Source: Halococcus thailandensis JCM 13552
GTDB lineage: Archaea; Halobacteriota; Halobacteria; Halobacteriales; Halococcaceae
Direction of reading: 5' to 3'
Assembly: GCF_000336715.1 (NCBI RefSeq)
Contig: NZ_AOMF01000163.1
Location: 1-47,012, forward strand
Length of the DNA stretch: 47,012 bases
Shown: positions 8,322 through 17,300 of the stretch, piece by piece
Layout of the letters: every line of letters begins with the position of its first letter
How positions within the stretch are numbered: position 1 is the first letter of the stretch
The notes under the pieces: generated by a model
The model's database searches: none
Told to the model about the DNA's origin: nothing
Seen by the model: the letters and a program-made list of their open reading frames with translations, nothing else
Translations under genes and position numbers: made by a program

Positions 8322-8341
8322 ACTCGCCCATCGAAGCGGGG

Positions 8342-8350
8342 CGTAAAAGG
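8342..8350 (-). promoter_or_regulatory. TATA box of adk
   Basis: CCTTTTACG on the minus strand lies 21-29 bases before the adk ATG; no Shine-Dalgarno follows, which fits a leaderless transcript. Confidence 0.5.
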
Positions 8351-8423
8351 GTTGTAGATATCGTCGTCGTTTGCGCGGCGCACACAGCGGCCTGCTTTTC
8401 ACCGCGAGCGGCGAACCCGATCC

Positions 8424-8807
8424 ATGACCCGCTTCGACGCCGCGATCGACGAATCACGAAGAGAGCTGTTCGCCGACGCGATCCGTGCTCACGAGGAGCG
8501 CGAAAGTGCGTTTCTCACCGTCGAGACGGAGACACAGGACGAGGAGCGATCGCCGTGGCTCCAGTTCGCCGAGGGTGTCGTGAACGTCGACTGTACGGAC
8601 GACGAACTCGATCGGGTGAAAGAGCTGCTGAACGACTATCCTGCCTTCCGCATCGAGGAACTCGAAAGTCCCGAGGACGCCGACGGGACGAACGTCCGTA
8701 TCGCGGCGCGGGCCGATCCCGAACGCGTCGCCGAGTTCGTCGATCGACTGTTCGTCGCGGTCTACGAGCGACCCGCCGACTATCGGGCGTGGGTCGCGGC
8801 CGTCTAA
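8424..8807 (+). CDS. Conserved haloarchaeal protein, 127 aa, unknown function
   Basis: A soluble acidic protein beginning [20 protein letters not shown]. It has an N-terminal charged helix, a central strand-rich part ([20 protein letters not shown]) and a C-terminal segment [20 protein letters not shown] that looks like a helix-plus-strand unit. No signal peptide, membrane segment or metal site is visible. It is divergent from adk (102 bases between starts) and overlaps the tail of the next, convergent gene by four bases. The sequence pattern is that of a conserved haloarchaeal family, but I cannot name a function. Confidence 0.7.
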   Translation: MTRFDAAIDESRRELFADAIRAHEERESAFLTVETETQDEERSPWLQFAEGVVNVDCTDDELDRVKELLNDYPAFRIEELESPEDADGTNVRIAARADPERVAEFVDRLFVAVYERPADYRAWVAAV

Positions 8808-9391
8808 ACGTCGTCGTCGCTGATGCCCGGTGCGTCGGTTACGTCGACCTCGTCGGGTTCGTCCTGGCCGCCGACGAGCAGTTCGCCGTCCGGCCCCTCG
8901 ACGTAGACATCGTCGGCGAAGCCACCCTTGGCGTAGCGGTGGGTGTCGTCGTCGAGCTTCTCGGGCGTCGACGGTGCTTCGGGAACTCCGCCAGCGGGGG
9001 CGAACGTGCCGAGCGGGTCGTCGATGGTGATGGCGAACGTCTCGAAGAACTCCCGATAGCGGTCGTAGTGGGCGTCGAGCTCGTCGGGTGGGATCTCCAT
9101 CATCTCGGTCCAGCCGTGGTTGTAGAAGTCGAAGTTCGCCTGGACGTGCGTGATCTCGCGCGCGGCAGCCTCGGTGTAGTCGGCTTCGAGGGCGGCGACA
9201 TAACTATCCATCGCCGCCTCGAAGAAGGCGTCGAGATGCTCGCGGCGCTCGTCGGCACGGGCAGAATCGGCCTTGCCGGTGAACACGCGCGTGTGGAGAT
9301 CGACGAGCTTCCCGGTCGCGAACTCGCCGACGACGGGCATCGTGAGCGCCTGTTTGGCCGCGAAGTGACGGACCGACTGCTGCAGTTTCAT
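8804..9391 (-). CDS. Conserved haloarchaeal protein (DUF6149-like), unknown function
   Basis: 195 residues from the ATG at 9391 (MKLQQSVRHFAAKQALTMPV); a start 30 bases upstream is possible. The first 140 residues are mostly helical and contain many aromatic and acidic residues (NFDFYNHGWTEMMEIPPDEL, HYDRYREFFETFAITIDDPL). The C-terminal 50 residues are a disordered acidic tail rich in Asp, Pro and Gly. No catalytic motif is visible. The family name is from memory of haloarchaeal annotations and is tentative. It ends in a four-base overlap with the convergent upstream neighbour and stands divergent to an SDR gene. Confidence 0.7.
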   Translation of the reverse strand: MKLQQSVRHFAAKQALTMPVVGEFATGKLVDLHTRVFTGKADSARADERREHLDAFFEAAMDSYVAALEADYTEAAAREITHVQANFDFYNHGWTEMMEIPPDELDAHYDRYREFFETFAITIDDPLGTFAPAGGVPEAPSTPEKLDDDTHRYAKGGFADDVYVEGPDGELLVGGQDEPDEVDVTDAPGISDDDV

Positions 9392-9489
9392 GGATACAAG
9401 TCGGGGCGCGAGCCACATCAACGCACCGCCTGCGGACGGAACGGCCCGTTTTTCGGTTCATCGTATCCACGATGCCGTGCACGAACCGA

Positions 9490-9497
9490 AACTAATT
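9490..9497 (+). promoter_or_regulatory. Likely TATA box of the SDR gene
   Basis: AACTAATT, centred about 35 bases before the ATG at 9528. It lies only a few bases before the alternative ATG at 9501, which argues for the downstream start. Confidence 0.45.
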
Positions 9498-9527
9498 TGA
9501 ATGAACGGTCAGTATGTATCAGTGGAG

Positions 9528-10280
9528 ATGAACGGAATCGACAACAGCGTGGCGCTGGTGACCGGTGCGGGAGCAGGAATCGGCAGGGAAACGGCCGAGC
9601 GGTTCGCCCGCGAGGGCGCGTCGGTCGTCGTTTCGGATATCGACGTCGACGCGGGCGAGGAGACGGTCGAGCGTATCGAGGACGAAGGCGGCACCGCGGC
9701 GTTCGTCGAGGCGGACGTCAGCGATTCGGACGCCGTCGCGGCGATGGTCGAGGCGACCGTCGACGAGTTCGGCGGGCTCGACTTCGCGGTGAACAACGTC
9801 GCGGCCGGTGCCCCGGCGGCGCGCACCGCCGATATCGACGAGGACGACTGGGATCGCGTCGTGGCGATCGCCCAGAAGGGGACGTGGCTCGGGATGAAAC
9901 ACGAGATCCCCGCCATCCTGGACGGCGATGACGACGGAGCGGTCGTCAACGTCGCCTCGATCGCCGGCATCGAGGCCAGCCCCGGGCGGACGCCCTACGC
10001 CGCGAGCAAACACGGCGTCGTTGGGCTGACCCGCTCGGCCGGCGTCGAGTACGCGACCGAGGGGGTTCGGGTCAACGCCGTCTGTCCGGCCGTCGTCGAG
10101 ACGGAGGCGATCGAATCGCTCTCGCCCGAGGAGCGCGATCAGGTCACCGCCGACGTGCCGATGGATCGGCCGGCACAGCCCGAGGAGATCGCGAGCGCGA
10201 TCGTCTGGCTCTGCTCGGACGACGCCTCGTTCGTGACCGCCCACGCGCTCCCCGTCGACGGCGGCGAAACGCAGGGGTAG
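9528..10280 (+). CDS. Short-chain dehydrogenase/reductase (SDR)
   Basis: 250 residues from the ATG at 9528 (an in-frame ATG at 9501 adds nine). Classical SDR of the FabG/glucose-dehydrogenase type: Rossmann motif VTGAGAGIGRETAE (TGxxxGxG), an acidic residue after beta-2 (VVSDIDVDAG) pointing to NAD(H) preference, NNVAAG in place of the usual NNAG, catalytic serine in NVASIAG, and YAASK (Tyr and Lys). The C-terminus (LCSDDASFVTAHALPVDGGE) is the usual SDR end. The substrate cannot be told from the sequence. No operon partner is present; the next gene begins 97 bases later with its own promoter-like sequence. Confidence 0.92.
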   Translation: MNGIDNSVALVTGAGAGIGRETAERFAREGASVVVSDIDVDAGEETVERIEDEGGTAAFVEADVSDSDAVAAMVEATVDEFGGLDFAVNNVAAGAPAARTADIDEDDWDRVVAIAQKGTWLGMKHEIPAILDGDDDGAVVNVASIAGIEASPGRTPYAASKHGVVGLTRSAGVEYATEGVRVNAVCPAVVETEAIESLSPEERDQVTADVPMDRPAQPEEIASAIVWLCSDDASFVTAHALPVDGGETQG

Positions 10281-10377
10281 ACGGGCAGCAACGCCGTCGC
10301 GTGCGGCCGAGCGTCGTTCCCGCCGGACGGCTTCGTGGATAGCAATTCACATTACCCCGGGGTGCCGAACTCGTTCC

Positions 10378-11619
10378 ATGACCGCCTCGTACGTCATCAT
10401 CGGCGACGGTATCGCCGGCAGTTCGGCGGCCGAAACCGTTCGCGAGGACGCGCCCGACGCCGACGTCACAGTAATAACCGACGAAGGCGAAGCGCTCTAC
10501 AACCGCATTCTCATCAAGGAGTTCGCCAAGGGGAAACTACCAGAGGCACCGATGTCGATCCACCAGCCCGACTGGTACGACGAGCGCGACATCGACCTCC
10601 GGCTGAACACGTTCGTCACCGACATCGACACCGACGCCCACACCGTCGACACCCACGAGGGCGAACAGTTCGACTACGACAAACTGCTGCTCGCCACGGG
10701 TGGCACGCCCGTCCAACTGCCCGTGCCGAACTCCGACGCCGAGGGCGTCCACCACTTCTGGACGTTCGAGGATGCGCGCGCCATCGCCGAGCGCGCCGAG
10801 GCGGCCGACAACGGCGTCGTCGTCGGTGCGGGCCTGCTCGGCATCGACTTCGCGGCCATCTGCGGTGCACAGGACGTCGAGGCCCACTACCTGATGCGCG
10901 GCGAGAACTGGTGGCGGTACGCGCTCTCGGACGACGGTGCCGAGATCATCCACGGTGCGCTCGAGGACAACAACGTCACGCCCGTCTTCGACAGCGGCGT
11001 CGACCGCTTCGAGACCGACGACACGGGCCACGTCAGCGCCGCCGTCACGCCCGACGGCGACCGCTACGACTGCGAGTTCGCCGGCGTCGCCATCGGGCTC
11101 GACTTCAACCTCGAACTGCTCCAGAACACCGACATCGAACTCGACGACGGCGTCGTCGTCGACGAACACATGCAGACCTCCGTCGATGACGTCTACGCCG
11201 CCGGCGACCTCACGCGCTACTACGACACGATTCTGGACGAGTACGCCCAGAACGGCTCGTGGGGCAGCGCCAAGGAGCAGGGATCGATCGCCGGCGAGAA
11301 CATGGTCGCCGATAGTGAAGAAGCCACGTTCCGCTGGGTATCATCCTACTCGATCACGCACTTCGACTTCCCGTTCCTCTCCTTCGGCCATCCGACGCTC
11401 GGCGACGACCACGCCGAGGCGAAGTTCTCGGACACGGAGTGGCGACGGGTCGCGTTCAAGGACGGCAAGATCGTCGGCGGCGTGCTCATCGGCGATCTCG
11501 CACCGCAGAGCAAGTACAAGAAGCTCATCCGCGAGGAGCGCGTCGTCGCCGATCAGAAGGACGTGCTGATGCAGGAGGAGGTCGACCTCGACGAGCTCGC
11601 ACCCACCGCCGAACAGTAG
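10378..11619 (+). CDS. NAD(P)/FAD-dependent oxidoreductase (nitrite-reductase-subunit/rubredoxin-reductase type)
   Basis: 413 residues. The N-terminal FAD motif is MTASYVIIGDGIAGSSAAET (GxGxxGxxxA), followed by the NRILIKEFAKGK segment typical of NirB/rubredoxin-reductase-like flavoproteins and the ATGG motif (LLLATGGTPVQLP). The second dinucleotide fold is GVVVGAGLLGIDFAA (GxGxxGx3A). YAAGDLTRYYD is the second FAD motif with its conserved aspartate. The C-terminal domain (about 300-413), with WRRVAFKDGKIVGGVLIGDL, is the usual NirB-like dimer domain. It probably transfers electrons from NAD(P)H to an unidentified protein or small acceptor. It stands alone with an apparent promoter (CATTACC about 27 bases upstream). 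Confidence 0.88.
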   Translation: MTASYVIIGDGIAGSSAAETVREDAPDADVTVITDEGEALYNRILIKEFAKGKLPEAPMSIHQPDWYDERDIDLRLNTFVTDIDTDAHTVDTHEGEQFDYDKLLLATGGTPVQLPVPNSDAEGVHHFWTFEDARAIAERAEAADNGVVVGAGLLGIDFAAICGAQDVEAHYLMRGENWWRYALSDDGAEIIHGALEDNNVTPVFDSGVDRFETDDTGHVSAAVTPDGDRYDCEFAGVAIGLDFNLELLQNTDIELDDGVVVDEHMQTSVDDVYAAGDLTRYYDTILDEYAQNGSWGSAKEQGSIAGENMVADSEEATFRWVSSYSITHFDFPFLSFGHPTLGDDHAEAKFSDTEWRRVAFKDGKIVGGVLIGDLAPQSKYKKLIREERVVADQKDVLMQEEVDLDELAPTAEQ

Positions 11620-11640
11620 TCGCATCGAAGGCGTTTTCCT

Positions 11641-11659
11641 CGCTGCTGTCCCAGCAGCG
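11641..11659 (+). promoter_or_regulatory. Perfect inverted repeat next to a start codon
   Basis: CGCTGCTG-TCC-CAGCAGCG has 8-base arms around a 3-base centre, and ends two bases before the ATG at 11662. GCGTTTTCC (about 11630-11638) is at TATA distance. It could be an operator overlapping the transcription start or a hairpin at the mRNA 5' end. Confidence 0.5.
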
Positions 11660-11661
11660 GT

Positions 11662-12075
11662 ATGGAAGGCGGGAGCGGCGACATGACATTAGCGTTCGAA
11701 CTCAGTGCGCTGGAGGCACTCTCGGATCCGACCGACGTGTTCTCGGGCGCGCGCCGCTGGACGGAGTACGTCGGCGTGATCTCCGAGCAGCCCACGTACG
11801 TCGTGACGAACTTCACGCGGAAGAACCGCATCCGACAGGACTTCTTCTCCGGCCCGCGCGGGCGGCGCGAAAGCCTCGAAAACGTCAAACAGCAGTTCGA
11901 TACCGAGCGCCACGTCTTCGTCGGCATGGACGACGATGACCGGGAACTCGCCGACGAACTCGACTGGGAGTATCTCCCCGTCGAGGACGCGGCCGAGGCG
12001 GCCGGCTGGACGCTCGACGACGGTGACGACGAGGATCCCACGATCGACACCGAATCGCGCGACGACTGGCCGTAG
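11662..12075 (+). CDS. Conserved haloarchaeal protein (DUF7124-like), unknown function
   Basis: 137 residues. The conserved part runs MTLAFELSALEALSDPTDVF (from residue 8), then RRWTEYVGVISEQPTYVVTN and FTRKNRIRQDFFSGPRGRRE, and ends with a long acidic tail (DDGDDEDPTIDTESRDDWP). The sequence reads as an alpha/beta soluble protein with a strongly basic middle and acidic end, perhaps nucleic-acid related, but that is only a guess from charge. No catalytic motif is visible. The start at 11662 or the ATG at 11683 is possible; the first fits the promoter spacing. The family number is recalled, not checked. Confidence 0.72.
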   Translation: MEGGSGDMTLAFELSALEALSDPTDVFSGARRWTEYVGVISEQPTYVVTNFTRKNRIRQDFFSGPRGRRESLENVKQQFDTERHVFVGMDDDDRELADELDWEYLPVEDAAEAAGWTLDDGDDEDPTIDTESRDDWP

Positions 12076-12092
12076 TCGGCCGAAGGGAACCA

Positions 12093-12100
12093 TTTAATAT
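12093..12100 (+). promoter_or_regulatory. TATA box of the membrane protein at 12122
   Basis: TTTAATAT is 22-29 bases before the ATG at 12122, the clearest archaeal TATA box in the window. Confidence 0.65.
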
Positions 12101-12121
12101 CCGATCGGACGGGTTCGGAAC

Positions 12122-12985
12122 ATGACGCTCGATATCGACGTCGCGATCAGGCGCGGCTTCTCGCGGACGTTCACCCGCAACGGGCTGCTGCTGATCGGGG
12201 CCTTTCTCGTCTTCAGCCTCGTGAGTGCGGTCCTCGTCCAGACGGCAAGCCTCCAACTGGTCGAGCGACTCAACGATCTCGCGGCACAGACACCCACACC
12301 GGGCCCTGGCACGGGTGGCGGAGCGGGCACGCCCCCGCCCACAGCGGGTGATCCCGCCGGTGCACAGCCGCTCGCGCTGCCGATCCCGCTGATCGTCGCC
12401 GCACCGCTCGCAGCGCTCACGCCCTTCGTCGGCGAGGCGTTGCGCATCGTCGCCGTCCGGACGCTCGTGAGCCAGCACACCGACTCGATTCCGCGCGCGT
12501 TCGCACGCGAGAACATCGTCTGGGCGACGCTGAACGGCTTCATCGGTGGAATCGTCGTCGGATTCATCATCATTATCGGTGGTATCGTCGGGCTGATCGG
12601 GCTGCTCATCGGCGGCCCGCTCGTCGCGGCGTTTTTCGCCACCTCGTTTTTCTTCGTCCGCCAGGAGATCGCCGTCGAGAACAAGAACTTCATCGACGCG
12701 CTGACCGATAGCTGGCGGCTGACGAGCGGCCACCGCATCGGCCTGTTCGCGCTCGCCGTGGTCATCTGGCTCATCGGCCTCGTCGTCTCGATCCCCGGCA
12801 CCGCGATCGGCTTCCTCGCCGGCGCTGGGTCGCCGGGGCTGGCGACGATCGCGGTCACGATCGTGAGCGTCGCGCTGGGTTCGGTCACGACCGTCTTCGG
12901 CATCGCCGTCGCGGCCCGTGCGTACGACCAACTGCGTGCCGAGCGCGACGCGTCCGACGACCGCGAGTCGACACCGATGCCGTAG
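12122..12985 (+). CDS. Multi-pass membrane protein, haloarchaeal family of unknown function
   Basis: 287 residues. Hydrophobic segments are near 20-42, 85-105, 138-163, 165-182, 210-232 and 240-265. A Pro/Gly/Thr-rich loop (about 59-80, PTPGPGTGGGAGTPPPT) lies outside the first helix. Between helices 4 and 5 stands FIDALTDSWRLTSGHRIGLF, a segment resembling ALTTSWRLMNGSVLATAFAV in the membrane protein at 27704-28366, so the two are probably distant paralogs. The C-terminus is a short charged tail. No enzyme motif is visible. It has its own strong promoter and no obvious operon. Confidence 0.78.
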   Translation: MTLDIDVAIRRGFSRTFTRNGLLLIGAFLVFSLVSAVLVQTASLQLVERLNDLAAQTPTPGPGTGGGAGTPPPTAGDPAGAQPLALPIPLIVAAPLAALTPFVGEALRIVAVRTLVSQHTDSIPRAFARENIVWATLNGFIGGIVVGFIIIIGGIVGLIGLLIGGPLVAAFFATSFFFVRQEIAVENKNFIDALTDSWRLTSGHRIGLFALAVVIWLIGLVVSIPGTAIGFLAGAGSPGLATIAVTIVSVALGSVTTVFGIAVAARAYDQLRAERDASDDRESTPMP

Positions 12986-13008
12986 TCCGACGGTGGCCAC
13001 CCACGGAG

Positions 13009-13016
13009 TTTAACCG
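13009..13016 (+). promoter_or_regulatory. TATA box of the DUF5815-like gene
   Basis: TTTAACCG lies 22-29 bases before the ATG at 13038. Confidence 0.55.
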
Positions 13017-13037
13017 CACGCCGCGCCAACCGTTCGT

Positions 13038-13568
13038 ATGTCCGAGCCACGCGTCCCCGGCGCTCGCGGGGGCGAGGTGTCGCTGCCGTGTGGCGAGTCG
13101 GTCGCCGTTGCGGAGCTCGATATGGGCGTGCGCGAGTTCGACTGTGACTGCGGCGCGCGTCACGCCGTCGTGATGGACGTCCACCCGCCGAGCCGGTTCG
13201 TCCCCGAGTCGCTCGTCGCGATCCTCCGCGAGACGATCGACTCCACCGACGGCGAGGAGTTCGACACGATGCATCTGATGGGTGTCGTCCTGGAGGAGTT
13301 CCCCGAGAAGATCGTCTCCGAAGACGTCTCCGAGGACAGCAGCGTCGGCTACGCGCTGCTGTGGATCGCCGACTTCGACGCGCGCCGCCTCCACGAGATC
13401 GTCGTCGAACTCGTCGTCGAGTTGATGGAACACGCGGTGAGTCACGCCGACGACGCGGCGACCGCAAGCGAGTTCGAAGAGCAGATGCACGCCTTCGACG
13501 TCGAGGAGTTCGTCGATCGCTATCGCCGCGAGCGCGACTTCGAACACGAGACCGACACCCCGGCCTGA
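13038..13568 (+). CDS. DUF5815-like haloarchaeal protein
   Basis: 176 residues. The N-terminal part contains LPCGESVAVAEL and FDCDCGARHAVVMDVHPPSR, with cysteines at CG and CxCG and a nearby histidine that could form a small metal site. The rest is mainly helical and acidic (LLWIADFDARRLHEIVVELV). This order of motifs matches the haloarchaeal DUF5815 family as I remember it; the function is unknown. A leaderless promoter precedes it. The following 87 bases contain only the promoter of the next small gene. Confidence 0.8.
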   Translation: MSEPRVPGARGGEVSLPCGESVAVAELDMGVREFDCDCGARHAVVMDVHPPSRFVPESLVAILRETIDSTDGEEFDTMHLMGVVLEEFPEKIVSEDVSEDSSVGYALLWIADFDARRLHEIVVELVVELMEHAVSHADDAATASEFEEQMHAFDVEEFVDRYRRERDFEHETDTPA

Positions 13569-13626
13569 AATTCCTGTACTCGTCCGAAAACGCCGACGTT
13601 CGCGTCTGACAGTCGTCTGACGATAT

Positions 13627-13633
13627 GTTATCC
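13627..13633 (+). promoter_or_regulatory. TATA-like box of the 75-aa gene
   Basis: GTTATCC lies 23-29 bases before the ATG at 13656. Confidence 0.45.
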
Positions 13634-13655
13634 GTCCCGCCGACATAGATCGCGT

Positions 13656-13883
13656 ATGCAGTTCCGCCGTGGCGAGTTCGAGCGGATTCGGACGGTGCTC
13701 GCGGAGGCGAACGACGACGAGCCGCTGACGGCACGCGAGATCCACGATCGCCTCGCCGCACGCGACGTGGCACTCGACAGCCCTCATCGCGTGGCCACCG
13801 TGTTAGGACGGCGGGCCGACGCCGGCGATATCGAGGTCATCGAGAGCCAGCCCTACCGCTATCGACTCGCCGATTCGCCGTAG
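13656..13883 (+). CDS. Small winged-helix-like DNA-binding protein
   Basis: 75 residues: MQFRRGEFERIRTVLAEAND, then PLTAREIHDRLAARDVAL, HRVATVLGRRADAGDIEVIE and a final strand PYRYRLAD. The helix-turn-helix (about 22-52) followed by a short beta wing (IEVIESQPYRYRL) is the pattern of small haloarchaeal winged-helix proteins. It could regulate a nearby gene, but no target is evident; carB lies 435 bases downstream beyond a repeat region. Its small size makes it easy to miss, but coding character and promoter spacing are good. Confidence 0.75.
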   Translation: MQFRRGEFERIRTVLAEANDDEPLTAREIHDRLAARDVALDSPHRVATVLGRRADAGDIEVIESQPYRYRLADSP

Positions 13884-14288
13884 CGCATCGACGGCTGCTT
13901 TTCTCTTGGATTTATTCATTCGATTCGCTGGTAGTTCGATTACCGACTTCCCGTTACCGCACCGCCACAGCCCACATACCTCCCCAACCGATTGCGCTCC
14001 TCGCTCGCTCCGTTCGCTGTCGTTCGAAAGGCGCGAAGCGCCTTTCGTGATGACGAAAATCGAGGATTTTCGAACCACGGTGCTCATCCACCGTCAGAGC
14101 TTCGCTCTGACGAGCCTGCACTCGCTGTGCTCGTGCAGACCTCGCGCAATGTTCGCGCTCGGTGCTCACTTCGTTCGCACACGATCGCGAGCGCGCGCCA
14201 ATGGGATTTGTAAACGGTGTGCCGTGGCTTGGCAGAAATTGCTTCGAAAATCGAAACTCAGCTACGCATCTCGCAGTGTATCGTCGGG
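13884..14288. other. Gene-free stretch with hairpin-rich repeat before carB
   Basis: No convincing gene. The first 100 bases include CCGCCACAGCC and CCCCAACC, sequences that recur in copy C. From 13995 to about 14215 it is repeat copy B. The last 100 bases (14215-14318) carry the carB promoter. Confidence 0.7.
13995..14215 (+). repeat. Composite palindromic intergenic repeat, copy B
   Basis: It shares a 40-base exact module with copy A (14019-14058 against 3554-3593) in the same orientation. Inside are perfect inverted repeats with three-base centres: GAAAGGCGC-GAA-GCGCCTTTC (14026-14046), CGAAAATC-GAG-GATTTTCG (14055-14073) and GTCAGAGC-TTC-GCTCTGAC (about 14094-14112). The second occupies the place of CGAAACGGC-TTT-GCCGTTTCG in copy A: both arms changed together. 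Confidence 0.8.
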
Positions 14289-14296
14289 CTTATTAC
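14289..14296 (+). promoter_or_regulatory. TATA box of carB
   Basis: CTTATTAC is 23-30 bases before the ATG at 14319; this decides the start of carB. Confidence 0.6.
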
Positions 14297-14318
14297 GATG
14301 TACGAACTGGCGTGGGTA

Positions 14319-17300
14319 ATGAGCGACGAGGACAGAACGATACTGTTGATCGGTAGCGGTCCAATCCAGATCGGACAGGCGGCGGAGTTCGATTACTCGG
14401 GCGCGCAGGCCTGTCGCGCGCTCGCCGAGGAGGGGGCCCGAGTCGTCCTCGTCAACTCGAACCCGGCGACGATCATGACCGATCCGGAGATGGCCGACGC
14501 GGTCTATATCGAACCCATCACGACCGAGGCCATCAGCGAGATCATCGAGACGGAGCGCCCCGACGGCGTCATCGCGGGGCTCGGCGGCCAAACCGGACTC
14601 AACGTGACCGCCGAACTCGCCGAGGAAGGCGTTCTGGAGGAGTACGACGTCGAGATCATGGGGACGCCGCTCGACACGATCTACGCGACCGAGGACCGCG
14701 ACCTGTTCAAGGAGCGGATGAAGGAGATCGGCCAGCCGGTGCCCGCCTCGACGACCATCACCCTCGACGAGGGCGAGTCGGTACAGGGTCTCACGGAGGC
14801 CGACCTCACCGAGCGCGTCGACGAGGCCGTCGCATCGGTGGGCGGGCTGCCGGTCATCTCCCGGACCACCTACACCCTCGGCGGGAGCGGGTCGGGCGTC
14901 GTCGAGGAGCGCGAGGAGTTGTACGAGCGCGTCCGTAAGGGACTCCGGCTCTCTCGGAACAGCGAAGTCCTGATCACCGAATCGATCGCGGGCTGGGTCG
15001 AACTCGAATACGAGGTGATGCGCGACGCCGACGACTCCTGTATCGTCATCTGCAACATGGAGAACCTCGACCCGATGGGCATCCACACGGGCGAGTCCAC
15101 GGTCGTCACCCCCTCACAGGTCATTCCGGACGACGGCCACCAGGAGATGCGCACCGCCGCGCTCGACGTGATCCGCGATCTCGGCATTCAGGGCGGCTGT
15201 AACATCCAGTTCGCCTGGCGCGACGACGGGACGCCCGGCGGCGAGTACCGCGTCGTCGAGGTCAACCCCCGCGTCTCGCGCTCGTCGGCGCTCGCCTCGA
15301 AGGCGACAGGCTATCCCATCGCGCGCATCACGGCGAAGGTCGCGCTCGGCAAGCGTCTCCACGAGATCGACAACGAGATCACCGGCGAGACGACCGCCGC
15401 CTTCGAGCCGGCGATCGACTACGTCGTGACCAAAGTCCCGAGATGGCCAAACGAGAAGTTCCGCGACGTCGAGTTCGAGCTCGGCACGGCGATGAAGAGC
15501 ACGGGCGAGGCGATGGCGATCGGGCGCACCTTCGAGGAATCACTCTTGAAGGCGCTGCGCTCGACCGAGTACGAACCTGACGTCGACTGGGCAGGAATGG
15601 ACGACGCGACGCTCGAAACGGACTACCTCGAACGGCCGACGCCGGACAGACCATACGCGATGTTCGAGGCGTTCGACCGTGGCTACTCCGTCGAGGAGGT
15701 CGCCGATCTCACCGGCATCAAGTCGTGGTACGTCGAGCGCTACGAGCATATCGCCGAAGCGGCAGGGAAAGCGGCCGCCGGCGAGTTCGAGCCGGCCGCG
15801 GCAGTCGGTTTCACCGATCAGGAGGTCGCGGCGATGGCCGCGGGCGACGATGCGATGGCCCGCGCCGACGGCAGCGGCGCGGTCGCGGTCGACGACGCCA
15901 CGGTCGACGAAGTGGGTGCGAACGCCCCGGATCGTGACTTCAAACAGGTCGACACCTGCGCCGGCGAGTTCGCCGCCTCGACGCCGTACTACTACTCCGC
16001 GCGCGAGCCGGGGGTCGGCGGCGACACGGCGCTCGCGACCGACGAGGTGCGCGTCGATCGCGACGTCGAGAGCGTCGTGATCGTCGGCGGCGGCCCCATC
16101 CGCATCGGCCAGGGCGTCGAGTTCGACTACTGTACCGTGCACGCCGTGCGCGCACTCCGCGAGCAGGGCATCGACGCCCACGTCGTCAACAACAACCCCG
16201 AGACCGTCTCGACGGACTACGACACCTCCGATGGCCTGTTCTTCGAACCGATCACCCCCGAGGAGGTCGCCGACGTGATCGAATCGACCGGGGCCGACGG
16301 CGTGATGGTCCAGTTCGGTGGCCAGACCTCCGTCGACATCGGCCGCGGACTCCGGGCCGAACTCGACAGACGGGATCTCGACTGCGAGGTGCTTGGGACG
16401 ACCGTCGAGGCGATGGACCTCGCCGAGAACCGGGATCGGTTCAACCATCTCATGGACGAGCTGGGAATCTCTCAGCCGGCCGGCGGGGCGGCCGAGAGCG
16501 AGGCCGAGGCGCTCGATCTCGCTCACGAGATCGGCTATCCCGTCCTCGTGCGTCCGAGCTACGTCCTCGGCGGGCGCGCGATGGACGTCGTCCACGACGA
16601 CGACGGACTCCGCCAGTACGTCGAGGAGGCCATTCATGTGAGCCCCGACCAGCCCATCCTCATCGACGAGTTCCTGGAGGGCGCGGTCGAACTCGACGTC
16701 GACGCCGTCGCCGACGGTGAGAACGTTCTCATCGGCGGGATCATGGAACACGTCGAATCCGCCGGCGTCCACTCCGGCGATTCGGCCTGTATGATCCCGC
16801 CCGAATCGCTCGATGGCGATGTGCTGGGACGCGTGCGCGAGGTCGTCGAGGAGATCGCGCGGGCGCTCGAAACCGTCGGGCTGCTCAACGTTCAGCTCGC
16901 GGTCAGGGACGGCGAAGTGTTCGTTCTGGAGGCGAACCCACGTTCCTCCAGAACCGTGCCCTTCGTCTCGAAGGCGACCGGTGTCCCCATCGCGAAACTC
17001 GCCGCGCAGGTGATGGCCGGCACGTCGCTCGCGGATCTCGACACGGCCGAGCAGGTGCCCGAGCAGACGAGCGTCAAGGAAGTCGTGCTCCCGTTCGACC
17101 GCCTGCCGGGCAGCGATCCCCGTCTCGGTCCGGAGATGAAGAGCACGGGCGAGGTGATGGGCACCGCCGGCAGCTTCGGGAAGGCCTACGACAAGACCCA
17201 GACCGCGACGAGCAAGCCGATCCCCAACGCGGGAACGGCGGTCGTCGATCTCGCCGACGCGGAGTTCCCCGATCCCGACAGCGACGCGGGGCGCGCACTC

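Noticed and set aside
9501-9528. Upstream ATG of the SDR gene as start
   Set aside because: It lies only a few bases after the likely TATA box and gives a non-family N-terminal extension; the ATG at 9528 fits both promoter spacing and the family.
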